13,422 nt of DNA. It comes from CAITNM01 sp037138055 (lineage in GTDB: Bacteria > Pseudomonadota > Alphaproteobacteria > Paracaedibacterales > CAITNM01). The translations under genes were made by a program, and so were the position numbers. Of this stretch, positions 1 through 6,191 are shown piece after piece. Location: positions 1 through 13,422 of the forward strand of contig JBAXJB010000038.1 of the NCBI GenBank assembly GCA_037138055.1. The letters are read 5' to 3'. The stretch's first letter is position 1. Each line of letters starts with the position of its first letter. Under the pieces are notes generated by a model that was not told the origin of the DNA, searched no databases, and saw only the letters and a list, made by a program, of their open reading frames with translations.

Positions 1-83
1 TCTTTTTAGGAGAGCATATCACTCTTTATTATCTCGTGACTACACTATCTAATTGTCGCTGATCAATTATGCAGGTTTAGGTG

Positions 84-108
84 ATTTGAGGTCAGTTTGA
101 CCTCAAAT
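84..108 (-). terminator. Perfect 11-bp stem-loop after the Myb1 gene
   Basis: Positions 84-94 and 98-108 are perfect reverse complements (ATTTGAGGTCA / TGACCTCAAAT) around a 3-nt loop. The hairpin begins about 5 bases beyond the TAG stop of the leftward Myb1 gene, where a terminator or 3' stabilising structure would be expected. Neither strand has a T-tract after the stem, so it is not a textbook intrinsic terminator. It could serve converging transcripts if a rightward gene ends just outside the window. Structure is certain; function is inferred. Confidence 0.4.
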
Positions 109-113
109 TCCTA

Positions 114-1232
114 CTATAGATATTCAATAAGATAGGGGCTTGCCATTAGGCGAGATAATGAGGCTTCTCTTCTTACAGGAGACAGTGGAGAGCTTATATC
201 TACAAGACCGCTAAATTCTGACCAATGGCTTTCTTGAGAAAACCCGCGTTGTGGACTGCTTAAAGTGGTAAGGTTGGTTTGACCTGCTTCTAAAAATGGC
301 GGAAGAAAGATAAAGCTTTGGTTAGAAAGCACGCCAGTCGGAACAAGACCTATTTCATCAACGTGCTCTTCAACTTGCTCTTCAGCAGATTGAGTGAATA
401 ATCCATTATACAAAGGGCTGCTCAATAGATTGTAATTTATTGAAATTTCTCTTACAGGTGAAGGTGAAGAAAAAGTATTTTGTTGTGACATACCAGAAGG
501 AGATGATGGTATCGTATGTAACGAGTCGTCACCATCAAAATAGCCTAATGGATAAATGAAGCTATCTTGCGAATTACCAAGTTGTTGACTGATTGGGGCT
601 CCAAAATTGCTTTGTGCTGTATCTAAAGAGGCATTTGGGTCCAAACAATCAGCACCTGAAACAACAACTATTTGGCTAACAGGCTCAGTTCTTAAACTGC
701 CATCAGCAACAGTTGCAGGTTCAGGAAAGAATGCTTTTTGTGCTTTTCTTGCACCTGAACAAAGGGTAGGATTTTTTCTTTTTTTTGTTTCTACTAGTGC
801 ATGCTGTGGGGAAATACGAGCAACCGTGTTTGGTGATACTTCAAAATAATTCGCCAAAGTATTGCTTTTTTTAAGATTGTTATATGTACTTTTTAATTGT
901 TCTATGGTGCGTCTTTTAGTGTCTGATTTGAAATATGTTCCCGCAATCATACCCCAACTCATTTTATGTTCTTTAACTGCGTTAACAAGCACAAAGAGTT
1001 CAGTTTGACTTAAGGGGGTCCTATCGATTGCAGGGTCTAAATGTACTGTATAGCGAGTATAGCATTGTTTCTTTGTTCTTCCTGCTATTGCTATATCTTT
1101 CCAGTTTTTACTGCTTGAGTTTCTTTGCATTATAAGCTCTGCATCTTCTTCAGCTGTCCATGGTTTCATAGCGTATAGAGAAAATGTAAAGGATGAAGTT
1201 ATTAAAAGTATTAATACTAAAATTTTAATCAT
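114..1232 (-). CDS. Myb1: exported-type protein with R2R3-like Myb/SANT domain and Ser-Pro-rich tail
   Basis: The 372-residue product starts with a Sec-type leader (residues 1-21, Lys3 then a hydrophobic core, possible cleavage after LYA). A tandem Myb domain follows directly. Repeat 2 has W25 and W44, Y61 in place of the third Trp, and the recognition helix GRTKKQCYTRY ending in HLDP. Repeat 3 (about 72-121) has Leu74 at the first Trp position, W93 and Y117. K55 and K114 align with base-contacting Lys128 and Lys182 of c-Myb, but Asn183 is Ser here. A basic KKRK cluster lies at 150-153. The rest is Ser/Pro/Gln-rich and probably disordered, with S-P-x-R motifs at 258, 326 and 351. The ATG at 1232 has a weak RBS. 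Met22 (1169) would give the domain without the leader but also lacks an RBS. The gene is a diverged tandem paralogue of the next one. Cellular role unknown; a secreted nucleus-targeted effector is the best guess, a periplasmic protein the alternative. Confidence 0.85.
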   Translation of the reverse strand: MIKILVLILLITSSFTFSLYAMKPWTAEEDAELIMQRNSSSKNWKDIAIAGRTKKQCYTRYTVHLDPAIDRTPLSQTELFVLVNAVKEHKMSWGMIAGTYFKSDTKRRTIEQLKSTYNNLKKSNTLANYFEVSPNTVARISPQHALVETKKRKNPTLCSGARKAQKAFFPEPATVADGSLRTEPVSQIVVVSGADCLDPNASLDTAQSNFGAPISQQLGNSQDSFIYPLGYFDGDDSLHTIPSSPSGMSQQNTFSSPSPVREISINYNLLSSPLYNGLFTQSAEEQVEEHVDEIGLVPTGVLSNQSFIFLPPFLEAGQTNLTTLSSPQRGFSQESHWSEFSGLVDISSPLSPVRREASLSRLMASPYLIEYL

Positions 1233-1253
1233 AATTTATACAGTTCTTAGTTG

Positions 1254-1282
1254 ATAATAGGTAGTAAAAATACTGTAAGCAA
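1254..1282 (-). promoter_or_regulatory. Possible promoter of the Myb1 gene
   Basis: On the minus strand TTGCTT (1277-1282) and TATTAT (1254-1259) are separated by 17 bases, 21 bases upstream of the ATG at 1232. The -10 matches the sigma-70 consensus at 5 of 6 positions, the -35 at only 3 of 6. The 118-bp gap behind the Myb2 gene leaves room for a separate promoter, but read-through from that gene is also possible because I see no terminator between them. Confidence 0.35.
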
Positions 1283-1350
1283 ATTAAAAAAGCAATAAAA
1301 AAATATCACAATGTATTAAAGATGCTATTGATGTTTTTGTGGTGCGGTAG

Positions 1351-2256
1351 CTATAGAGAATTTTGGGATAAAAAGTCATCCTGATCTAGTGTTTTTATAT
1401 TGAATTCTCTGAGTATGGCGGCATCATGATCAAAGGAACCATCTTCCTCAAAAACCGATCCAAGTTCAGGACCACCTAAAATTCTGTCGAGCACAATGTC
1501 TGTTGAGGACAACGATTGCTGATCACTTACTGAATTGCTAGGGAGATGTATGGGAGCGTTATCAGGTGCGACTAATCCAGAATGAGTCACGTTACTAGAT
1601 AGCATTAAGAGTGACGGCATTATGAGAGGCTGAAAATTTAGTGGAAGTTGTGCGTTAGATAAAAGATGGGAGCCACCTGAAGGTGCTGATGAATAAGGTA
1701 GTTGTGCGTGGAAAACACTACTTGTGCCTGTGGGGTTGGGGACTTTCCTTTTCTTATTAGTGCTGCATGAACTGGCTGAAGGAAGTGCTGAAAAAACTTG
1801 CTGTAGTGTTGCAGTAGGGGCTTCTTCCAAATGCTTTTCATGTGAGGCTGTACGTTTTTTGTTTGTTCTTCCTAAATCTGATCTGTGTTGTGAATGCCAA
1901 ATATTTTTTAAGTGTAAGTCTGTTCTTCTTTTTCCATTTGCTAATGTGAACAATGTTTTTGAAATTTTCCCCCATTGTGGACCGAGTTCCTTAACAGCTA
2001 ATTCAAGTGTTGAAATTTCTACATCAGAAAGTGGGGTTTTATCTATCATTGGATCTAGGTGACACATATAGCGTTCACGACATTGCTTGTTTGCTTTACC
2101 TGTAACTTCTGCAGCTATTGTTGACCAAGAGTCTCCACTATGCTTTTGAATGCTGTTCATTAACTGCATATCTTGCTCTTGGGTCCAGCAAGCCTTAGGA
2201 GCCGCATAACTGCAATGTAGAGTTGCAAAAAACGACAAAAATAAGATTCTAATCAT
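1351..2256 (-). CDS. Myb2: exported-type protein with R2R3 Myb domain and acidic C-terminus
   Basis: The 301-residue product has a hydrophobic leader (1-18, possible cleavage after SYA) followed at once by a Myb domain. Repeat 2 carries W24 and W44 and the helix NKQCRERY (Y63 at the third Trp position) ending in HLDP. Repeat 3 (about 74-124) has Leu76, W95 and W120 and the helix TDLHLKNIWHS. K57, K117 and N118 align with Lys128, Lys182 and Asn183, the base contacts of c-Myb, so sequence-specific DNA binding is plausible. Repeat 3 has an insertion of a few residues before its last helix. Basic clusters follow (NKKR at 132-135; KKRKV at 168-172, like the core of the SV40 nuclear signal). The tail is Ser/Pro-rich and ends in an acidic stretch (about 254-301). 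No in-frame ATG, GTG or TTG exists between codon 7 and W24, so the leader belongs to any product with an intact domain. No close bacterial family recognised; role unknown, host-directed effector suspected. Confidence 0.87.
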   Translation of the reverse strand: MIRILFLSFFATLHCSYAAPKACWTQEQDMQLMNSIQKHSGDSWSTIAAEVTGKANKQCRERYMCHLDPMIDKTPLSDVEISTLELAVKELGPQWGKISKTLFTLANGKRRTDLHLKNIWHSQHRSDLGRTNKKRTASHEKHLEEAPTATLQQVFSALPSASSCSTNKKRKVPNPTGTSSVFHAQLPYSSAPSGGSHLLSNAQLPLNFQPLIMPSLLMLSSNVTHSGLVAPDNAPIHLPSNSVSDQQSLSSTDIVLDRILGGPELGSVFEEDGSFDHDAAILREFNIKTLDQDDFLSQNSL

Positions 2257-2301
2257 AAATATATAGTTTAAGAATATGGTTTATTTTAAAATAATAGTTT
2301 A

Positions 2302-2331
2302 ATTATATCCACTTCAATGCATAAACGTCAT
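2302..2331 (-). promoter_or_regulatory. Probable promoter of the Myb2 gene
   Basis: Minus-strand TATAAT (2302-2307) is a perfect -10 hexamer. ATGACG (2326-2331) lies 18 bases upstream and matches the -35 consensus at 4 of 6 positions. Transcription would begin near 2295, giving a leader of about 40 bases that contains a 14-bp palindrome (2281-2294), a possible operator. Both Myb genes may be transcribed from here. Confidence 0.5.
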
Positions 2332-2473
2332 GGATAAAAATTTAACAAGAGTATTCTTAGCTTTAAAATTATCATGCACGGAGTCAATAAATGGTTAACA
2401 AACACCTTGAATTTAAGAAAGTAAGATGTAGTTCTGTTTTTCATAAAAAATTGATATAACTGAATCTTATTCC

Positions 2474-2502
2474 TTGACATAGTCTACGTTTTTCGCTTTA
2501 TT
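2474..2502 (+). promoter_or_regulatory. groESL promoter
   Basis: TTGACA (2474-2479) is a perfect -35 box. With 17-bp spacing the -10 is TTTATT (2497-2502), 4 of 6 matches. The -10 overlaps the first bases of CIRCE, so a bound HrcA repressor would block RNA polymerase directly. I do not see a clear sigma-32-type alternative. Confidence 0.7.
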
Positions 2503-2527
2503 AGCACTCATAAAGATTGAGTGCTAA
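2501..2527 (+). promoter_or_regulatory. CIRCE operator (HrcA binding site)
   Basis: TTAGCACTC (2501-2509), a 9-base spacer, and GAGTGCTAA (2519-2527) match the CIRCE consensus exactly in both arms and in spacing. CIRCE is the operator of the heat-shock repressor HrcA, whose activity depends on GroEL, so the operon is probably autoregulated by chaperonin availability. It lies 46 bases before the groES start. hrcA itself is not in the window. Confidence 0.97.
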
Positions 2528-2573
2528 CAGCCCAATTTTGAACTTTAAAAACTAAATCAAAAGGAGAGAGCAT

Positions 2574-2870
2574 ATGAAATTTCGCCCCTTGCATGACCGT
2601 GTAATGGTCAAACGCATTGAACAAGAAGGAAAAACTGCTGGCGGGATCATTATCCCAGACACAGTAAAAGAAAAGCCTATGGAAGGCGAAGTTGTAGCGG
2701 TTGGATCTGGTGCACGTAACGAGCAAGGAAGCGTTGTTGCTTTGGACGTAAAATCAGGCGATCGCGTGTTATTTGGTAAGTGGTCAGGCACTGAAATTAA
2801 GATTGATGGCCAAGACTACCTAGTGATGAAGGAATCCGACATCATGGGCATTATTGAAAAAGCCGCTTAA
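2574..2870 (+). CDS. groES: Co-chaperonin GroES (Cpn10)
   Basis: The 98-residue product has the usual GroES length. It forms the heptameric lid of the GroEL folding chamber in the cytoplasm. Visible landmarks are the N-terminal KFRPLHDRVMVKR strand, the mobile loop around EGKTAGGIIIPDT (about 19-31) that docks onto GroEL, and the C-terminal YLVMKESDIMGIIE barrel strand. The ATG at 2574 is preceded by an excellent RBS (AAGGAGAG, 2561-2568). It is the first gene of a two-gene operon; groEL follows after 34 bp. It lies directly downstream of CIRCE. Confidence 0.98.
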   Translation: MKFRPLHDRVMVKRIEQEGKTAGGIIIPDTVKEKPMEGEVVAVGSGARNEQGSVVALDVKSGDRVLFGKWSGTEIKIDGQDYLVMKESDIMGIIEKAA

Positions 2871-2904
2871 CCTACTCAATTCATATATTTAAGGAGAATA
2901 TAAC

Positions 2905-4560
2905 ATGGCTGCAAAAGAAGTACGCTTTAATACAGACGCTCGCGACAAAATGTTGCGCGGTGTTGATATCTTGGCCGATGCGGTAAAGGTAACACTTGGA
3001 CCAAAAGGTCGTAACGTTGTAATTGAAAAATCTTATGGTGCTCCTCGCATCACTAAAGACGGTGTTTCAGTTGCTAAGGAAATTGAATTATCAGATCGCT
3101 TTGAAAACATGGGCGCTCAAATGTTGCGTGAAGTTGCTAGCAAAACCAGTGATTTAGCTGGTGATGGTACTACAACTGCAACTGTTTTGGCTCAGGCTAT
3201 TGTTCGCGAAGGTGTTAAAGCCGTTGCTGCTGGCATGAACCCAATGGACGTTAAGCGTGGCGTTGATATGGCTGTTGAAGTAGTTATTGCAAACATAAAG
3301 AAAAATAGCCGTCCAGTTTCTACAAATGAAGAAATTGCACAAGTTGCTACTATTTCTGCAAACGGCGAACGTGAAATTGGTTTGATGCTTGCTGAAGCTG
3401 TACAAAAAGTTGGTAAAGAAGGCGTTATCACTATTGAAGAAGCAAAATCTTTACAGACAGAACTTGATGTCGTTGAAGGTATGCAATTTGACCGTGGCTA
3501 CATTTCTCCATATTTTGTGACCAATTCTGAAAAAATGGTTTGTGAACTAGAGAATCCTTACATTCTTATTATTGAAAAGAAACTTTCAGGTCTACAAGCA
3601 ATGCTTCCAGTTCTAGAAACTGTAGTGCAATCAGGTCGTCCACTAATGATTATTGCGGAAGATGTTGAAGGCGAAGCGCTTGCAACATTGGTTGTAAACA
3701 AGCTACGTGGTGGTCTAAAAGTTGCTGCAGTGAAAGCTCCTGGTTTTGGTGATCGTCGCAAAGCTATGGTTGAAGATATTGCTATCCTAACTGGTGGTAC
3801 TGTTGTTTCTGAAGATATGGGCATTAAGCTTGAAAATGTAGACATTTCCATGCTTGGTACTGCTAAAAAAGTTGTTATCAGCAAAGATGATACTGTTATC
3901 GTTGATGGCGTTGGTAGTAAAGACCAAATCCAGGCTCGTTGTGCGCAAATTCGCGCGCAAGTTGCTGAAACGACTTCAGACTATGACCGTGAGAAATTGC
4001 AAGAACGCCTAGCAAAGCTTAGCGGCGGTGTTGCTGTTATCCGTGTTGGTGGTGCAACTGAATTAGAAGTTAAAGAACGCAAGGACCGCGTTGAAGATGC
4101 TATGCATGCAACACGCGCTGCTATCGAAGAAGGTATTGTTCCTGGTGGTGGTGTAGCGTTGCTTCGTAGCTTAAAAGCTATTGAAAGCTTAAAAGGTGCT
4201 AATGGAGATCAAGAAGTTGGTATTCGCATTGTTCGTCAAGCAATAACAACTCCTTGCCGTCAGATTGCTATTAACGCAGGTGCGGATGGATCAATTGTTG
4301 TAGGTAAAATCCTTGACAATGATGCTTTCTCATATGGTTTCGATGCACAAAGCGGTGAATACGTTGACATGATTAAGTCTGGTATTATTGACCCAACTAA
4401 AGTTGTGCGTACAGCACTTCAAGATGCAGCATCAATTGCAAGCCTACTTATTACAACTGAAGCAATGATTGCGGAAAAGCCTGAAGCTAAATCTTCAGCT
4501 CCTGCAGGCATGCCAGGTGGTATGGGTGGCATGGGCGGTATGGGTGGAATGGATTATTAA
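2905..4560 (+). CDS. groEL: Chaperonin GroEL (Cpn60)
   Basis: The 551-residue product is full length and forms the double-ring ATP-dependent folding machine with GroES. The equatorial domain carries the phosphate-binding GDGTT motif (86-90) with Asp87. The RVEDAMHATRAA segment contains the catalytic Asp equivalent to E. coli Asp398. The apical domain is intact, including EDVEGEALATLVVNK. The C-terminus is the usual Gly-Met repeat ending GGMGGMDY; the final Tyr is slightly unusual (Phe or Met is common). The RBS AAGGAG (2891-2896) sits 8 bases before the ATG. The sequence resembles alphaproteobacterial GroEL throughout. The gene is followed by a palindrome and an intrinsic terminator. Confidence 0.98.
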   Translation: MAAKEVRFNTDARDKMLRGVDILADAVKVTLGPKGRNVVIEKSYGAPRITKDGVSVAKEIELSDRFENMGAQMLREVASKTSDLAGDGTTTATVLAQAIVREGVKAVAAGMNPMDVKRGVDMAVEVVIANIKKNSRPVSTNEEIAQVATISANGEREIGLMLAEAVQKVGKEGVITIEEAKSLQTELDVVEGMQFDRGYISPYFVTNSEKMVCELENPYILIIEKKLSGLQAMLPVLETVVQSGRPLMIIAEDVEGEALATLVVNKLRGGLKVAAVKAPGFGDRRKAMVEDIAILTGGTVVSEDMGIKLENVDISMLGTAKKVVISKDDTVIVDGVGSKDQIQARCAQIRAQVAETTSDYDREKLQERLAKLSGGVAVIRVGGATELEVKERKDRVEDAMHATRAAIEEGIVPGGGVALLRSLKAIESLKGANGDQEVGIRIVRQAITTPCRQIAINAGADGSIVVGKILDNDAFSYGFDAQSGEYVDMIKSGIIDPTKVVRTALQDAASIASLLITTEAMIAEKPEAKSSAPAGMPGGMGGMGGMGGMDY

Positions 4561-4572
4561 TCCACCAACTAT

Positions 4573-4597
4573 GTCATTCCCGTGAAAACGGGAATCC
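4573..4597. repeat. REP/dRS3-like palindromic element after groEL
   Basis: ATTCCCGT (4576-4583) and ACGGGAAT (4588-4595) form a perfect 8-bp stem capped by a GAAA tetraloop, within GTCATTCCCGTGAAAACGGG and the following AATCC. Near-identical intergenic palindromes are dispersed in many proteobacteria, the best known being the ATTCCC/GGGAAT dRS3 elements of Neisseria. The GC-rich stem contrasts with the surrounding DNA. It lies between the groEL stop and the terminator, so it would sit in the 3' end of the mRNA. I see only this copy in the window. Confidence 0.7.
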
Positions 4598-4610
4598 ATC
4601 TTCTATTAAG

Positions 4611-4638
4611 CAGGCCTCAATTTGGGGCCTGTTTTTTT
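4611..4638 (+). terminator. Intrinsic terminator of groESL
   Basis: CAGGCCTC (4611-4618) pairs with GGGGCCTG (4624-4631), one G-T wobble, around a 5-base loop, followed by seven Ts (4632-4638). This is a classical Rho-independent terminator 50 bases after the groEL stop. Confidence 0.92.
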
Positions 4639-4720
4639 ATTACGAATATTTCAAAAAGTATTGTAATTATATTTTGTTATACTTATATTACTTTTATCAT
4701 TGGACTTAGGTAATTTACTC

Positions 4721-5347
4721 ATGGGGGATTCGATGAGAGATTTTATTCGCTTTTTTCAGATTCATACAGGAACTTCAAGGGTAGATTTCTCTTTTTTCTT
4801 TTTCATTGCTACCTGCATTATATTGATTGTCACTCGAATTTTTAAAATAGTGTATGAAGCAACTTCTGAGTCGGCCAGTGCTACTCCATCGGAATTAGCA
4901 GCAAATTATCTTAGATGCATAGATCCAGGAGTGTACATTCCCCTGCTTGAGACACCGCAAGAAATAATTACTGAAATTCCAACCGGAGCTGTTACGCACT
5001 CAGGTAGTGGCCTTACTTATGGAAAGTCATTCACTGCAAAGAATCAAGCGCCAGTAGATTTCACAGCAAGTTTGCTGATTGGACGTGGTAGTTGGAGTAA
5101 AGCTACTATCGAAGCTTCAGGCGCGAATATAACGGATGTGGGTTGTGGATTAGGGCTAAGTGCCGTTTCATTTATGTCAAAGGTTATCACTACTTATAGA
5201 AGTGAAGGTTGGCATTTGGATCATCCAATTCAGTTTGATTTGTGCGATATTAACCTAGCACATCAAACAGCACTTCAAGCATTGGCGGCATTAGTAAACG
5301 CTGCATACCCCGAGTATTTTCATGTAACCGCTACCTGTAGCGCTTAA
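4721..5347 (+). CDS. Membrane-anchored SAM methyltransferase-like protein, probably truncated at the C-terminus
   Basis: A TTG start at 4700 gives 215 residues, used for numbering here; I prefer the ATG at 4721 (208 residues). An ATG at 4733 has a close GGGGGA and is also possible. A hydrophobic segment (about 28-48, FSFFFFIATCIILIV core) should anchor the protein in the inner membrane. A soluble part contains DVGCGLGLS (146-154), the glycine-rich SAM-binding motif I of class I methyltransferases, and an acidic segment FDLCDIN (179-185) that fits motif II. The frame stops about 30 residues later, before motifs IV-VI and the end of the Rossmann fold, so the fold is incomplete. No continuation is visible in other frames before the convergent gene at 5382. 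It may be a 3'-truncated gene or a non-catalytic derivative. Substrate unknown. It lies downstream of the groESL terminator and so needs its own promoter, which I could not identify. Confidence 0.6.
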   Translation: MGDSMRDFIRFFQIHTGTSRVDFSFFFFIATCIILIVTRIFKIVYEATSESASATPSELAANYLRCIDPGVYIPLLETPQEIITEIPTGAVTHSGSGLTYGKSFTAKNQAPVDFTASLLIGRGSWSKATIEASGANITDVGCGLGLSAVSFMSKVITTYRSEGWHLDHPIQFDLCDINLAHQTALQALAALVNAAYPEYFHVTATCSA

Positions 5348-5381
5348 TGTTATGCATTACATCCCCGAAGTAAAATAGGTT

Positions 5382-6191
5382 TTATGCAAAATCTTTTGGT
5401 TCTATGCCAAGCTTTACACAGTCAGATTCAAATACCATTGGATATTTTAGGCCAAATAAATTTTCAGAAGTAAGTGGCAAAGGGATTCTTAAAGCCCCTG
5501 CTATCTTCAAAGCGACTAAAACCAAATCGCCTGGTAGTTTTACAAATCGTGGCTTAAGTCCTAATTTTTTGAAAATGAGTGCGTAAAAATCTTTGATAGG
5601 ATAGGGAGTAGGGTGTGCCAGGGTATATGCTCCGGAAAGTTTTTTCTTGATAACAGTTATAATTCCTTGCACCAGCTCATCAAGATGAACAATTTGTAGG
5701 TGTTGTTGCCCTCCCCAAAACAATGGAGCAAATTTTAACGTTTTAATTGAATTCTCAAGGCGTTTATAAATACCGCCATCACCAATAACAAATCCCGGGC
5801 GAACGATCGTATCAGTTGCTAAAAGATGCTTTTCTAGCTGATACTTTGAGCGTCCATAGAATGAACGGGCATTCTCATGGGCAGAACAAGAAGATAAGAA
5901 AATAATAGGAATATGTGCCTTATGGCAAAAATCAAAAAGTGACTTTGAGCCTTCTATATTGGCTTGAGAGGACTTCTTTAGATCTTTTGCCTGTGTTGTG
6001 TAAGCGGCGTGCACAAGAGCAGTTACATCGCTGGGAATATTTTTAAATGTCATAGGGTCATTTAAATCAAACAACGTATCGCTAGCAATTGGATTTCGAC
6101 ACAAACCAATTGTTTCGATGCCTTCTTGAATACAAGCCTCTTTTAAAGCACTGCCGATAAAACCGTTTGAACCTGTAATTGCGATTTTCAT
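5382..6191 (-). CDS. NAD(P)-dependent epimerase/dehydratase, extended SDR family
   Basis: The 269-residue cytoplasmic protein begins with a Rossmann fold: TGSNGFIG (6-13) is the GxxGxxG nucleotide-binding motif. The SDR catalytic elements are present: Ser100/Ser101 in FLSSCS, and Tyr112 and Lys116 in FYGRSK (YxxxK). RPGFVIGDGG (131-140) and the later substrate-binding half resemble UDP-sugar epimerases and dehydratases. It is somewhat shorter than the usual ~300 or more. Its ATG overlaps the TGA of the upstream GMC gene as ATGA (6188-6191), so the two are translationally coupled. Nucleotide-sugar or lipid modification for the envelope is a guess from family; the exact substrate cannot be read from the sequence. 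Confidence 0.88.
   Translation of the reverse strand: MKIAITGSNGFIGSALKEACIQEGIETIGLCRNPIASDTLFDLNDPMTFKNIPSDVTALVHAAYTTQAKDLKKSSQANIEGSKSLFDFCHKAHIPIIFLSSCSAHENARSFYGRSKYQLEKHLLATDTIVRPGFVIGDGGIYKRLENSIKTLKFAPLFWGGQQHLQIVHLDELVQGIITVIKKKLSGAYTLAHPTPYPIKDFYALIFKKLGLKPRFVKLPGDLVLVALKIAGALRIPLPLTSENLFGLKYPMVFESDCVKLGIEPKDFA

Larger units (their letters stand above)
2257..2573. other. Divergent intergenic control region, Myb2 / groES
   Basis: This 317-bp AT-rich stretch separates the leftward Myb genes from rightward groESL. It holds the Myb2 promoter at its left end and the groESL promoter, CIRCE and RBS at its right end. A perfect 14-bp palindrome TTATTTTAAAATAA (2281-2294) lies between the Myb2 -10 box and its ATG. 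The middle part (about 2332-2470) shows no convincing gene, RNA or terminator. A 22-codon ATG frame at 2330-2398 has no RBS and I do not regard it as a gene. Confidence 0.7.

Noticed and set aside
2..52. Open plus-strand frame ending in TAA at 50-52, possibly the end of a gene outside the window
   Set aside because: Only 16 codons are visible and other frames are also open over this short stretch; nothing recognisable.
607..849. 80-codon plus-strand frame opposite the Myb1 gene, and similar antisense frames opposite Myb2, groEL, GMC, kinase and RND genes
   Set aside because: They lie entirely inside strongly supported genes on the other strand and lack RBS or domain features.
2235..2256. Myb2 leader as a lipoprotein signal (Cys15)
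   Set aside because: The residue before Cys is His and the lipobox pattern is absent; an ordinary signal peptidase I site fits better.
2330..2398. 22-codon ATG frame in the Myb2/groES intergenic region
   Set aside because: No RBS and no recognisable composition; expected by chance in AT-rich DNA.
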